52,006 nucleotides of DNA from Domibacillus sp. PGB-M46 (GTDB lineage Bacteria > Bacillota > Bacilli > Bacillales > Domibacillaceae): NCBI RefSeq assembly GCF_022668875.1, contig NZ_JAKGCR010000029.1, positions 1 to 52,006 on the forward strand, written 5' to 3'. The notes under the pieces are model-generated. The model was given only the letters and a program-made list of their open reading frames with translations. It did no database searches and was not told the DNA's origin. Shown here piece by piece: positions 1-7,456 of this stretch. Position 1 is the stretch's first letter. Each line of letters opens with the position of its first letter. Made by a program: the position numbers and the translations under genes.

Positions 1-603
1 GTCTTTGAAAAATATAATTTATATAATAGCTTAAAGCTATATGAAAAGAGTTATCAAGAAATTAGCACAGTGTTGTGGAGAGATTTAGAAAATGGAAAAA
101 TGGGTCTTGTTGAACTAGGTTCAGAGAGATTTAGGAGATTATTTTTAGAGCACGACCTTGAAATTGACGCAGTTGTATTTAATCAGGACTATTTAAAATT
201 TCTCGGGGAACAAACGCACCTCGTTCAAGGAGCAGAAAAAGTTATTAAGGCTCTCTCGCATAAACGCTTAGCCGTTATTACGAATGGTTACACGATTGTG
301 CAAACATCAAGAATTAATAATTCCCTGTTAGAAGGTTCATTTGAACATATTATTATCTCTGAATCCACTGGATTCCAAAAACCACAAACAGGAATTTTTG
401 ATTATGCTTTTAATAAGCTACAGATTACAGAAAAACCCAACGTACTTATTGTGGGCGACTCGTTGACTTCTGATATTCAAGGTGGGATTAACTATGGTAT
501 TGATACTTGTTGGTTCAATCCTAAGTACAAGGAAAATAATACATCTTTAAAACCTACTTATGAAATAAATAAATTAGAAGGCTTGTTAGAAATTATAAAA
601 TAA
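1..603 (+). CDS. HAD-superfamily hydrolase (YjjG/YfnB-like), 5'-truncated by window edge
   Basis: The frame is open from base 1, so the gene begins outside the window and an internal GTG near base 70 is not the real start. The visible 200 codons carry HAD motif II (ITNG, the Thr/Ser that binds phosphate) and motif III/IV (GDSLTSDIQGG), with the linker KPQTGIFDYAF typical of the YjjG/YfnB nucleotidase-like phosphatases. The catalytic DxDxT motif must lie upstream. Family members dephosphorylate small substrates such as nucleoside monophosphates in the cytoplasm; the actual substrate cannot be read from sequence. The gene is AT-rich and stands alone, followed by a non-coding stretch with hairpins. 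Confidence 0.85.
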   Translation, partial: VFEKYNLYNSLKLYEKSYQEISTVLWRDLENGKMGLVELGSERFRRLFLEHDLEIDAVVFNQDYLKFLGEQTHLVQGAEKVIKALSHKRLAVITNGYTIVQTSRINNSLLEGSFEHIIISESTGFQKPQTGIFDYAFNKLQITEKPNVLIVGDSLTSDIQGGINYGIDTCWFNPKYKENNTSLKPTYEINKLEGLLEIIK

Positions 604-674
604 GTGCATTCCGCTGTTTCTAAATCCGTCTTGATACTATCCCTATATACAAGAAAGTGTGACGAAATGCACTT
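602..674. repeat. 9-bp inverted repeat flanking a 55-nt spacer
   Basis: AAGTGCATT at 602-610 is repeated inverted as AATGCACTT at 666-674, directly after the HAD gene stop. It could form the base of a long hairpin or be the ends of a small degenerate mobile element. No U-tract follows, so it is not a convincing terminator. Confidence 0.35.
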
Positions 675-703
675 AAAGTAAAGGGTGCTTTAGCTTAACA
701 ACA

Positions 704-729
704 GAGGTAGCTGCGGCACCTCCTTTTTT
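704..729 (+). terminator. possible intrinsic terminator
   Basis: GAGGT (704-708) pairs with ACCTC (718-722), followed by six T residues (724-729). The stem is short, so the call is tentative; it would end transcripts coming from the HAD gene. Confidence 0.4.
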
Positions 730-807
730 ATTGAACAAATGGGCAGGTTAGTTGAAGAGGGATAACGAAAACTAAAATAGAAAATGAAACAAAAAGGAGC
801 AATAAAA

Positions 808-1092
808 ATGGTTGTAGAGGTGTCTTTAGGACCTGATACACAATATGTTCGATGTCCTGCCAAAGTAGGAAGAAATATTAGTCAACTTCAAATGGAATTT
901 TTCGATTGGCTTTTCGATAGAAACAATGACCATAAGTATTGGAAATACGATGAAGAGGCCGGATATATTGTTAATTACGATGCGGAGGCTCTTGTTTATT
1001 GGCTTAATCACGTTAGATTTAAAAAAGGAAAGAGGGTTGCTGCATTAATAGACCAACCAAACATTTCTCCGAAGAAAAAAATTGAATTTTAA
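808..1092 (+). CDS. hypothetical protein, 94 aa
   Basis: I do not recognise this protein. The frame could be extended to an ATG at 784, but AAAAGGAG lies between 784 and 808 with ideal spacing to the ATG at 808, so 808 is taken as the start. The product is soluble, with acidic and aromatic residues (FDWLFDRNNDHKYW) and a lysine-rich tail (SPKKKIEF); no signal peptide, membrane segment or cysteine motif is seen. It is monocistronic: a hairpin follows at 1132-1155. Function unknown. Confidence 0.6.
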   Translation: MVVEVSLGPDTQYVRCPAKVGRNISQLQMEFFDWLFDRNNDHKYWKYDEEAGYIVNYDAEALVYWLNHVRFKKGKRVAALIDQPNISPKKKIEF

Positions 1093-1131
1093 GCAATTCT
1101 TCTTCAACCAAAGAACAGTTTAGTAAAAAAA

Positions 1132-1155
1132 GAGATGTTAATTTTACAACATCTC
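1132..1155 (+). terminator. probable terminator hairpin
   Basis: GAGATGTT (1132-1139) and AACATCTC (1148-1155) form a perfect 8-bp stem with an 8-nt loop, 40 bp after the preceding stop codon. It is preceded by an A-run and followed by CTTTAC, so the U-tract is weak. Confidence 0.5.
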
Positions 1156-1282
1156 CTTTACTTATTAATCATAGATATTCTAGAAAGGGAGCTTTAGTTA
1201 AAGAGTGGGGATTATTGCCGCATCCCATTTTCTTTTTCAACAAAACGGGTTAATCCAATATGAAAGTAGTATAAGAATATTA

Positions 1283-1903
1283 TTAGTAGGCGATGCCTAC
1301 CCGTGATTTTATATAATCGCTTGCTTTTACCTGTTTAAATGTAAATTCTGCTGTATCCGGTACGGATATTTCAGCACCACCCTCCGGCAAAAAATTTCGG
1401 TCTATTCGATAGTTGCCTACCCTTTCTCCATCCGGCAGGTACGTAGGACAGACAATCGTCCATTCGAGGGTTGATTGTTTGAGCATATCGTAAACTTTAT
1501 GATGTTCTTTCGCTGCACGGGTTGACTTCTGCTTTGATTCACTTGATTGATAACGCAAAAAATTTGGCGTGGTTCTACTTTGCAGAATACCCGCAGTTCC
1601 TATTGTTATTATTCGTTTTATACCTTCGTTTTCCATTGCTTCGATAATAAGTGGCATACTTTCTGATAGAGTGGTTGTGCCATCAGTATTCAGTGCGCTA
1701 ATAACTGCATCCATCCCATGCATTGCACGTCCTATATCATCTTTATTTAAAACATTCCCTTGAATAATAGTTAAATTTTCATTATTTATTTGAAACTTCT
1801 CTGGAGTGCGAACTAATACAGTAACATGATGTCTGTCATGAAGGGCACAAGTCACTATTTGACTTCCAACCCGCCCAGTTGCACCTAAAATTAAAATATT
1901 CAT
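1283..1903 (-). CDS. NAD(P)-binding Rossmann protein (atypical SDR, YwnB-like)
   Basis: The protein opens with the dinucleotide-binding signature GATGRVG at residues 7-13 after a short beta strand. This is followed by the features of the atypical short-chain dehydrogenase group that includes YwnB and NmrA-like proteins: a second basic patch (VRTPEKF), GNVLNKDD and MDAVISALN. It has 206 residues, the usual length for the family. The start ATG is preceded by AAAAGGAG with normal spacing. These proteins bind NAD(P)H and act as reductases or redox sensors; the substrate is not predictable. It is a single gene with no operon partners. Confidence 0.85.
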   Translation of the reverse strand: MNILILGATGRVGSQIVTCALHDRHHVTVLVRTPEKFQINNENLTIIQGNVLNKDDIGRAMHGMDAVISALNTDGTTTLSESMPLIIEAMENEGIKRIITIGTAGILQSRTTPNFLRYQSSESKQKSTRAAKEHHKVYDMLKQSTLEWTIVCPTYLPDGERVGNYRIDRNFLPEGGAEISVPDTAEFTFKQVKASDYIKSRVGIAY

Positions 1904-1992
1904 AAGAATGAGGCTCCTTTTGTAAATATTAATATTGTACTATGAAAATTATTTTATTGTCTTGTTCAACTAACGGGGTGCGTAGTTAAAGA

Positions 1993-2036
1993 AAGAACAG
2001 ATAAGGGAGTGCACTTGCTCCTTTATTTGTTCTTTT
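1993..2036. terminator. long imperfect hairpin between genes
   Basis: AAGAACAgATAAgGGAG is matched by CTCCtTTATtTGTTCTT, giving a long stem with few mismatches around an 8-nt loop. Its location in an intergenic gap fits either a bidirectional terminator or a small repeated intergenic element; the short T-runs on both sides do not decide between them. Confidence 0.4.
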
Positions 2037-2182
2037 GATGAAATATCAATATTATCGCTTAATAGTTCCTAAAACATTAAAAGCAAAACAACTCAACCTG
2101 TTACTTAACATTTCGTCTATACGAGTAAGAAATGCTACTTTTAGTTTAAGCAGTAATTGACCGAAAATACTGAGTAAATAGA

Positions 2183-2368
2183 TTAAACATTAGTTTTCTT
2201 TTCAGTATCTAGTTTCTTCAAAATATCTTTCAAGAGAGTCAATTGTTCTTTTTGATTCTTAAGTATTTTTAGAAGAAACCAAACAATGATAGCGATAGGA
2301 ACAATGATAGTAATGGTAGTAATGAATAGCGATACAAGAAGCGGAAGGAACTGTTCTAGAAAATTCAT
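2183..2368 (-). CDS. small membrane protein, 61 aa
   Basis: A hydrophobic N-terminal half (about residues 8-33, LLVSLFITTITIIVPIAIIVWFLL) predicts one membrane-spanning helix, followed by a charged, heptad-like tail (KNQKEQLTLLKDILKKLDTEKK) that could form a short coiled coil. A strong ribosome binding site (AAGGGGG) sits just upstream of the ATG. Size and layout resemble the small DUF4083-type membrane proteins of Bacillus, but I cannot confirm the family. Function unknown. Confidence 0.65.
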   Translation of the reverse strand: MNFLEQFLPLLVSLFITTITIIVPIAIIVWFLLKILKNQKEQLTLLKDILKKLDTEKKTNV

Positions 2369-2580
2369 AATAAAACCCCCTTTTTGGATAATTGTACCAT
2401 AAAGGTTTCTGTAAGTATTTGGCCTAAGAAGTTTCTTTCATCCATCTCTCATCAACAGTACATCCATACAGACAAGTAGTATTAGCCATGGATTAGATTA
2501 CAGTTGACCTAAACAGTTGGTTAGAACGCTATCAGTTTTTGTTTCTACTAAGCAGTAAAGCGAAAGTTTCTTTTCTTTTG

Positions 2581-2880
2581 CTAATGGTTTTCTACTATTG
2601 TCCCCTTCGGCAAATGATCGGTCAGCTTTTCAATGATTCGGCTATCATTTGTATAAAGCTAAATCCCCGTCCGGTTCAATTGTAAGCAAAATAGGAAATA
2701 GTCCCCGTGAGCCAATAAAGTTATTTAAAAACTGGAGGGTGTCTTCATCATAGTGGTTATACTCTGCAGGTCCAATATATAGTTTTGAACGTCTTGAATG
2801 TCATCGCACAGAATACATTCTTCTTCTGAATCAAACCTTCCTTCGTGATATATATCTTCATCACAAGAGATACCCTCCTT
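2581..2880 (-). pseudogene. frameshifted remnant of a small acidic protein gene
   Basis: Three protein-like stretches in different frames read as one protein from right to left. Frame one gives DEDIYHEGRFDSEEECILC (about 2790-2870). Frame two gives KLYIGPAEYNHYDEDTLQFL to EPDGDLALY (about 2650-2790). Frame three gives NDSRIIEKLTDHLPKGTIV and ends at TAG 2581-2583. The joins near 2790 and 2648 imply two small indels. An AAGGAGGG site at about 2873-2880 could be the original ribosome binding site. I do not recognise the family; its position beside a YxiJ-like gene suggests a relic of a toxin-immunity type cluster, which is inference only. Confidence 0.5.
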
Positions 2881-2897
2881 TATATAAAAAATTATGT

Positions 2898-3257
2898 TTA
2901 TGAATCGATGATTTTAACGAGCAGCACTCTTGCCCTTTCGAAGCTTTGGAATTCTCGGTTTAAGTCGGCATACTGGCAAAGCGCGGATTGGATAAAATGA
3001 TACTGTGGATATTGAGAGAAAAAACCCTTCTCTACATTTTTACGTTGAGATTTAGGAATTCTTTTATTGGAAAGAACGTAAGTGCAACTACCAGCTACCA
3101 GCAGACAAAAATCATTAAAGTCTTCTATGAAGTTTTCTATTTCTGGATTTTGATTTTCACATTTCTTCTCCATTTTCAGGATATCCTCATAAGGGAAACC
3201 AAAAGTCAGCGTAGACTCATACATTTCTTTCAGTTTTTTTATTGCTTCTCTTTTCAT
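2898..3257 (-). CDS. YxiJ-like small protein, 119 aa
   Basis: The 119-residue soluble protein has the pattern FGFPYEDILKMEK near residue 19, a central DFNDFCLLVAGSCTYVL stretch and a C-terminal FERARVLLVKII. As I recall it, this matches the YxiJ-like family (PF14176) found among the small genes downstream of the wapA toxin locus in B. subtilis. GGAG lies 8 nt before the ATG. Family function is not established; neighbours of wapA include immunity proteins, so an immunity role is possible. It lies next to a decayed small gene and no toxin gene is present here. Family call moderate, function unknown. Confidence 0.6.
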   Translation of the reverse strand: MKREAIKKLKEMYESTLTFGFPYEDILKMEKKCENQNPEIENFIEDFNDFCLLVAGSCTYVLSNKRIPKSQRKNVEKGFFSQYPQYHFIQSALCQYADLNREFQSFERARVLLVKIIDS

Positions 3258-3410
3258 TTTATATACTCCAGATTGATGTTGAAAATAGTAAATTAAATGT
3301 TCTAAAATCAGTTTTCCTGAAAAAAAATAAAGTTATGAATAACAGCATAACTCAAAATCGTTATCACTAAAAAGCGAAAAAATTTTTAAAGAACAGGGGT
3401 GTTTTCGGCT

Positions 3411-3542
3411 ATGAAAGATATCACCAGTAAGGCTTCCAAAATAAAGACATATATGGGTATAATGGTAACGTTTGGTGAGAAGGTGTGGGTGATTGGTAAT
3501 GAAACAGCCGAAATTAGAGAGCTGGCTTCACACAGGGAGTAA
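3411..3542 (+). CDS. possible short ORF, 43 aa
   Basis: An ATG-initiated frame of 43 codons ends at TAA 3540-3542. The product, starting MKDITSKASKIKTYMGIMV, is basic with no recognisable motif. The upstream sequence GAACAGGGGTG offers only a weak ribosome binding site. It may be non-coding; a TATAAT hexamer inside it could instead serve the gene at 3594. Confidence 0.2.
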   Translation: MKDITSKASKIKTYMGIMVTFGEKVWVIGNETAEIRELASHRE

Positions 3543-3593
3543 AAATCGTCATGCATCAAAGCAAAGTGAAGTGAATGAGGTGGAAAGAGAAGA

Positions 3594-3941
3594 ATGTTGG
3601 TAGTAAGGCATAAGAAGAAGTTTTTATTTAGTACTATACTAGTGTTTCTAGCAGCGGGCCTTTTACTGTCTTTTCGTGGCTCCGAAGTAAAGACGAGCTT
3701 TCCTGTACCGAGAAGTGCTGAATTAACAAAGCAAGATATGAAAGAGAGGTATGCCGAATACAGTTGGGGTCCTGCATCTGAGTCATACGGCCTTCCATTC
3801 TATTACACAATCATCATTAGAATTTGGGGATGGAACCAGGAAATGCGCTTTGGAGCAACAACCTACTACGAAAAGCAAGGGACGGTCATCAGTGCCACCT
3901 CTTTAAACAATAATCTATTTATTAGTATAGAAAAGGAATAA
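3594..3941 (+). CDS. hypothetical membrane-anchored protein, 115 aa
   Basis: The N-terminus is basic (VVRHKKK) followed by one hydrophobic segment at about residues 10-27 (FLFSTILVFLAAGLLLSF), with no lipobox cysteine and no clear signal-peptidase site, so a single-pass anchor with an external C-terminal domain is likely. The exposed part (about 85 residues) contains aromatic clusters (YSWGPASESYGLPFYYTIIIRIWGW). A GAGGTGG/GGAAAGAG stretch precedes the ATG. I do not recognise a family. A composite hairpin at 4004-4052 follows. Confidence 0.5.
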   Translation: MLVVRHKKKFLFSTILVFLAAGLLLSFRGSEVKTSFPVPRSAELTKQDMKERYAEYSWGPASESYGLPFYYTIIIRIWGWNQEMRFGATTYYEKQGTVISATSLNNNLFISIEKE

Positions 3942-4003
3942 TGTTTTTCTTACATAAGAGCAATAAAGGAATTTAAGAGGTTACTATTTTGTTTTCCCGG
4001 TCT

Positions 4004-4052
4004 GAAGGACATTAAATAAACACGAGCGTTTATGAACCTTCTGGTGTCCTTC
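4004..4052 (+). terminator. probable composite terminator hairpin
   Basis: GAAGGACA (4004-4011) pairs with TGTCCTTC (4045-4052), and inside it ATAAAC pairs with GTTTAT. The structure lies about 60 bp after the stop codon of the 115-aa protein gene and is followed only by a short T-run. Confidence 0.5.
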
Positions 4053-4154
4053 TTTGGCTGCCGCATTGATTCATAAGTAGGAATCAAATAGAGTGAATGG
4101 ATAAGAAATCACGCGCTTTCTGGAAGGATAAACAAACAAAATAAACTTTTGTTA

Positions 4155-4183
4155 TTGACAAAACGTTTAACTGCTACTAAAAT
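4155..4183 (+). promoter_or_regulatory. sigma-A promoter of the riboswitch-controlled permease
   Basis: TTGACA (4155-4160) and TAAAAT (4178-4183) are separated by exactly 17 bp. The predicted start near 4190 gives a leader of about 320 nt before the permease start, which houses the glycine riboswitch and terminator. Confidence 0.8.
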
Positions 4184-4242
4184 TATAAACTATTCGAAAA
4201 TAGTTATACCTATTTAAAAATTGAATAAATAGCAGGCTATGA

Positions 4243-4353
4243 TTGCTATGGATCACACTATAGCAGGAGCAGCTTCTGGAGAGACCGTGGGATTGAATTT
4301 CACGGCGCCGAAGGGTTCACAATCTCAGGCAAAAGGACAGAAGAGTATTGAAT
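4243..4353 (+). promoter_or_regulatory. glycine riboswitch (single aptamer)
   Basis: The leader contains the diagnostic pieces of the glycine (gcvT-type) aptamer in order: CTGGAGAGACC (4275-4285), a P3 helix formed by CCGTG (4285-4289) and CACGG (4311-4315), GCGCCGAAGGG (4315-4325), and AATCTCAGGCAAAAGGACAG (4321-4340). A separate short hairpin, TGCTAT...ATAGCA (4244-4265), precedes it and may be the remnant or ghost of a second aptamer. No complete second aptamer follows, so this is a singlet. The gene it controls is an amino-acid permease of the D-Ala/D-Ser/Gly type, which fits glycine sensing. With the terminator downstream, and because uptake is normally shut off by abundant substrate, an OFF switch is likelier than an ON switch. 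Confidence 0.88.
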
Positions 4354-4415
4354 ATTTATTTGTTATGCGGATTATTGTCGGCGTGGCAAATATTATTTGT
4401 TATTCTTATGACCAT

Positions 4416-4445
4416 GAGATTGGAGGACATCCAATCTCTTTTTTT
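4416..4445 (+). terminator. riboswitch expression-platform terminator
   Basis: GAGATTGGA (4416-4424) and TCCAATCTC (4430-4438) form a perfect 9-bp stem with a 5-nt loop, followed directly by seven T residues. It sits between the glycine aptamer and the permease ribosome binding site, as expected for transcriptional control by premature termination. Confidence 0.88.
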
Positions 4446-4512
4446 ATAGGTTTTACTCTATTGCTCATTGTTTCACATTGGAGATTTTATTGTTTTTAAG
4501 GAGGCGTTACAT

Positions 4513-5877
4513 GTGGCACAACAAGAATTAAAAAGGGATTTATCCAATCGGCATGTGCAGCTGATTGCCATTGGCGGAACGATTGGTACCGGATTATTTT
4601 TAGGGTCCGGTAAAGCGATACAAATGGCAGGTCCCTCTATCATCTTTGCTTATTTAATTGTCGGTATTGCGCTTTTTTTCGTGCTGAGGGCACTGGGAGA
4701 ACTTCTGTTATCGAAAGGTGGATATCAATCCTTAACAGACATTGCCGAAGACTATCTTGGACCTTGGGCATCGTTTGTAACAGGATGGACCTATTGGTTT
4801 TGCTGGATTATGACGGCGATGGCTGATGTAATTGCTGTTGGTGTATATGTACAATATTGGTTTGATATTCCGCAATGGATACCAGCGGTTATCTGCTTAA
4901 TCATTTTATTAGGACTCAACCTATTAACAGTAAAGCTTTTTGGAGAGTTGGAGTTTTGGTTTGCTTTAATAAAGGTTATTACGATTCTTGCGCTAATTGG
5001 CATAGGAGTTATCTTGCTCGTGATGGGATTCCAGACAGATGCAGGAACTGTTACAGTTCAAAATCTGTGGGAGCACGGAGGATGGTTTCCAAACGGAATT
5101 TCAGGTTTCTTGCTGTCCTTCCAGATGGTTGTATTTGCTTATGTCGGCGTGGAATTAGTCGGTGTATCGGCAGCTGAAACAGCTAATCCGCAAAAAAATA
5201 TCCCATCGGCTATTAATAAAATTCCTTTAAGAATTCTTTTTTTCTACGTGGGCGCACTGATCGTCCTGCTATGTATTAATCCATGGACGGAACTAACTGC
5301 AGCAGAAAGCCCGTTTGTTAAAACGTTTAGTTTAGTGGGGATTCCTGTAGCCGCGGGAATTATCAATTTTGTCGTATTAACTTCAGCCGCTTCTGCTTGC
5401 AACAGCGGGATGTTTTCAACAAGCCGGATCCTTTATAATTTAAGCAATCAGGATCAGGGTCCAGCCCATTTGGCCAAACTGAATAAAAATCATGTACCAA
5501 GTAATGCGTTATGGATTTCCACACTTGTTGTATCAGCGGGAGCTCTTTTAAGCAAACTGATCCCGGAACAAGCTTTTGGAATCGTAACAACCATAAGCGC
5601 TATTTGCTTTATTTGGGTTTGGAGTGTCATTCTCATTTGCCATTTACGGTATAAGAAAACGCGGCCGCACTTACAAGCAAAATCAACATTTAAAGCACCA
5701 TTTACACCATTTGTGAATTACCTTGTTTTAGCATTGTTTGCGATGGTTCTTCTTATTATGCTGGTTGCCGAAGAAACACGTCCGGCCTTACTGATGACTC
5801 CTTTATGGTTTATTCTATTATTTGTTTTGTATTGGAGCAGAAAGAAAAAGAAGGAAAGCACTAAAATATCCGCATAA
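4513..5877 (+). CDS. APC-family amino acid permease, CycA-like (D-Ala/D-Ser/glycine)
   Basis: The start is GTG 4513: AAGGAGG (4498-4504) lies 8 nt upstream, and the protein then begins (M)AQQELKRDLSNRHVQLIAIG as in AapA/CycA permeases. The 454 residues include the APC signature GGTIGTGLFLGSG (about residues 21-33), the motif AETANPQKNIPSAI in the middle, and about 12 hydrophobic segments. CycA-type permeases take up glycine, D-alanine, D-serine and L-alanine by proton symport. The upstream glycine riboswitch supports glycine as a main substrate. The gene is monocistronic and closed by a strong bidirectional terminator. The hydrophilic N-terminal extension seen upstream in frame lies in the riboswitch region and is not part of the protein. 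Confidence 0.9.
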   Translation: MAQQELKRDLSNRHVQLIAIGGTIGTGLFLGSGKAIQMAGPSIIFAYLIVGIALFFVLRALGELLLSKGGYQSLTDIAEDYLGPWASFVTGWTYWFCWIMTAMADVIAVGVYVQYWFDIPQWIPAVICLIILLGLNLLTVKLFGELEFWFALIKVITILALIGIGVILLVMGFQTDAGTVTVQNLWEHGGWFPNGISGFLLSFQMVVFAYVGVELVGVSAAETANPQKNIPSAINKIPLRILFFYVGALIVLLCINPWTELTAAESPFVKTFSLVGIPVAAGIINFVVLTSAASACNSGMFSTSRILYNLSNQDQGPAHLAKLNKNHVPSNALWISTLVVSAGALLSKLIPEQAFGIVTTISAICFIWVWSVILICHLRYKKTRPHLQAKSTFKAPFTPFVNYLVLALFAMVLLIMLVAEETRPALLMTPLWFILLFVLYWSRKKKKESTKISA

Positions 5878-5900
5878 TATCAACCCTGAATGGATGCTTT

Positions 5901-5938
5901 AAAAGACAAGCCTTTCCGAATCGAAAGGCTTGTCTTTT
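5901..5938. terminator. bidirectional intrinsic terminator
   Basis: AAAAGACAAGCCTTTC (5901-5916) and GAAAGGCTTGTCTTTT (5923-5938) form a perfect 16-bp stem with a 6-nt loop and T-runs on both strands. It separates the permease from the convergent TetR gene. Confidence 0.92.
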
Positions 5939-5988
5939 TCTAGGTATGAAAGTCTTTTTTATTTAAAAAATAAAAAGCTCTCCCAGGT

Positions 5989-6594
5989 TTATTGCTCAAT
6001 AGAAAGCCCCATCACAGCAGCCGGCCCCTTTGTCACAATTTGAATCAGGTACTTTGCCATTTCTTCCGGAGAATAGGGCTGCCCTGCTGAAATCCACCAA
6101 AATATCGTTCCGGTGACGGCCGAGATTAAAAAAGGCAAAAAAATCTCTTTTGGAACGAGATGAACGGCATCTGATCCGAATAAAACATGGAACTGCTCCG
6201 TAAAAAGAGTGTTTGCTGTTTGAGCAAAACGCTCCTTAACATTGCCTTCTCCTTCTTGAGCCAGCAGTGTTGTAAAGAAATCCGCATTTTGTCCAACGGC
6301 GGTAAAAACAGACTCTATTACAAATAAAAATTGCTTCTGGTACAAGGTTCCGTCATGTACATGCCTTGGCGGAGAAAAGTGGTCTCGGAGGGCCGCTAAC
6401 CGCTCGTCAATCAATCGGTCAAGCAGCTCATACTTATCGGCATAATGAGAATAAAAAGTAGCCCGGTTGATCATGGCGGCATCGGCAATATCTTGAATCG
6501 TAATGTCTTGAAACGGCTTTTTCGCTAACAGCTCCAAAAACGCTTTTTCAATGGATTGAAGTGTACGGCGAACACGCAAATCCACTTTTTTCAC
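5989..6594 (-). CDS. TetR/AcrR-family transcriptional regulator
   Basis: The start chosen is GTG 6594, 8 nt downstream of AAAAGGAG; the frame extends further upstream but without a ribosome binding site. The 201-residue protein has the TetR N-terminal helix-turn-helix at about residues 31-52 (ITIQDIADAAMINRATFYSHYADKYELL), followed by a variable ligand-binding/dimerisation half. It is transcribed divergently from an ABC exporter pair, and a perfect 22-bp palindrome lies just before that operon. The simplest reading is that it represses the exporter, and possibly itself, until it binds a toxic ligand. Ligand unknown. Confidence 0.88.
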   Translation of the reverse strand: MKKVDLRVRRTLQSIEKAFLELLAKKPFQDITIQDIADAAMINRATFYSHYADKYELLDRLIDERLAALRDHFSPPRHVHDGTLYQKQFLFVIESVFTAVGQNADFFTTLLAQEGEGNVKERFAQTANTLFTEQFHVLFGSDAVHLVPKEIFLPFLISAVTGTIFWWISAGQPYSPEEMAKYLIQIVTKGPAAVMGLSIEQ

Positions 6595-6717
6595 CCTTCT
6601 CACTCCTTTTAAACGACAATTTTGTTTCTTTTGTTCGATAAACAACAGATCGATTGTTTTGCAAATTGATTCTTTAAAACAGAGTCTTAATAATAAAGAT
6701 AGAATACACAGCGATTC

Positions 6718-6739
6718 TTATACAACAATTGTTGTATAA
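6718..6739. promoter_or_regulatory. 22-bp perfect palindrome, predicted TetR operator
   Basis: The half-site TTATACAACAA (6718-6728) is followed directly by its exact complement TTGTTGTATAA (6729-6739). It abuts the ribosome binding site of the ABC ATPase gene (AAAGGAGGG, 6738-6746) and lies downstream of a possible promoter (TTGATT 6666, AATAAT 6689). Its position in the divergent gap with a TetR gene makes it the likely binding site of that regulator. Confidence 0.8.
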
Positions 6740-6754
6740 AAGGAGGGAATCACG

Positions 6755-7456
6755 ATGATTGTGGTTCAAGGCTATTCTCAGTCATATGGAAAAAAGGACG
6801 TTTTACAAGAAGTGGATTTTTCCATTGAGAGAGGAGAAATGGTCGGGCTGATTGGACCAAGCGGCTCGGGGAAAACGACGTTAATTAAATCGCTCATTGG
6901 CATGCAGATTCCGACGAAAGGAACGGTTCATGTATTCAATGAACAGCAGCCTACCCTTAAGGTATCGAAACAGATTGGATATATGGCACAATCGGACGCT
7001 TTGTATAATGATTTAACTCCAAGAGGGAACTTGAAGTATTTCGGTAAATTATACGGACTCCGGAAGAAAAAGCTGGCGGAGCGAATTGAATATGTTCTGG
7101 ATTTTGTGGACTTGGCGAGAGATGCAGATCGGCCTATCCATTCTTTTTCAGGCGGGATGAAGCGCCGGCTGAGTCTGGCTATTGCACTTATTCATGAGCC
7201 GCAGATTCTGCTGCTCGATGAGCCAACTGTGGGGATTGATCCGAAGTTGAAGAGAACATTCTGGGAAGAGTTCGAAGCACTTCGATCTAAGGGAGTGACG
7301 ATTGTAGTCACGACCCACATTATGGACGAAGCAGAAAGATGTGACCGCCTTTTGCTTATCCAGGATGGACGGCTGATCGACGCAGGCACTCCGCAGGAAC
7401 TGACCAATCGTTTCGGGTCGATTGAAAATGTATTTATTCAAAAGGAGGGAATGTAA
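6755..7456 (+). CDS. ABC transporter ATP-binding protein (exporter type)
   Basis: This 233-residue nucleotide-binding domain has the Walker A motif GPSGSGKT (residues 34-41), the ABC signature FSGGMKRR near residue 132, Walker B ILLLDEPTVGIDP near 150, and the switch histidine in VVTTHIMDEAERC. Length and order match single-domain ATPases that pair with ABC-2 type permeases for drug or lipid export. AAAGGAGGG precedes the ATG. The stop codon overlaps the start of the permease gene by one base, so the two are translationally coupled. Control is probably by the divergent TetR protein. Confidence 0.92.
   Translation: MIVVQGYSQSYGKKDVLQEVDFSIERGEMVGLIGPSGSGKTTLIKSLIGMQIPTKGTVHVFNEQQPTLKVSKQIGYMAQSDALYNDLTPRGNLKYFGKLYGLRKKKLAERIEYVLDFVDLARDADRPIHSFSGGMKRRLSLAIALIHEPQILLLDEPTVGIDPKLKRTFWEEFEALRSKGVTIVVTTHIMDEAERCDRLLLIQDGRLIDAGTPQELTNRFGSIENVFIQKEGM

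Noticed and set aside
602-674. Inverted repeat considered as ends of an insertion sequence
   Set aside because: No transposase frame, no target-site duplication and only 55 bp between the arms; kept only as a repeat.
4239-4499. An 86-codon open frame upstream of the amino-acid permease
   Set aside because: It lies across the glycine riboswitch and its terminator, has no ribosome binding site, and its translation has no protein-like features beyond chance.
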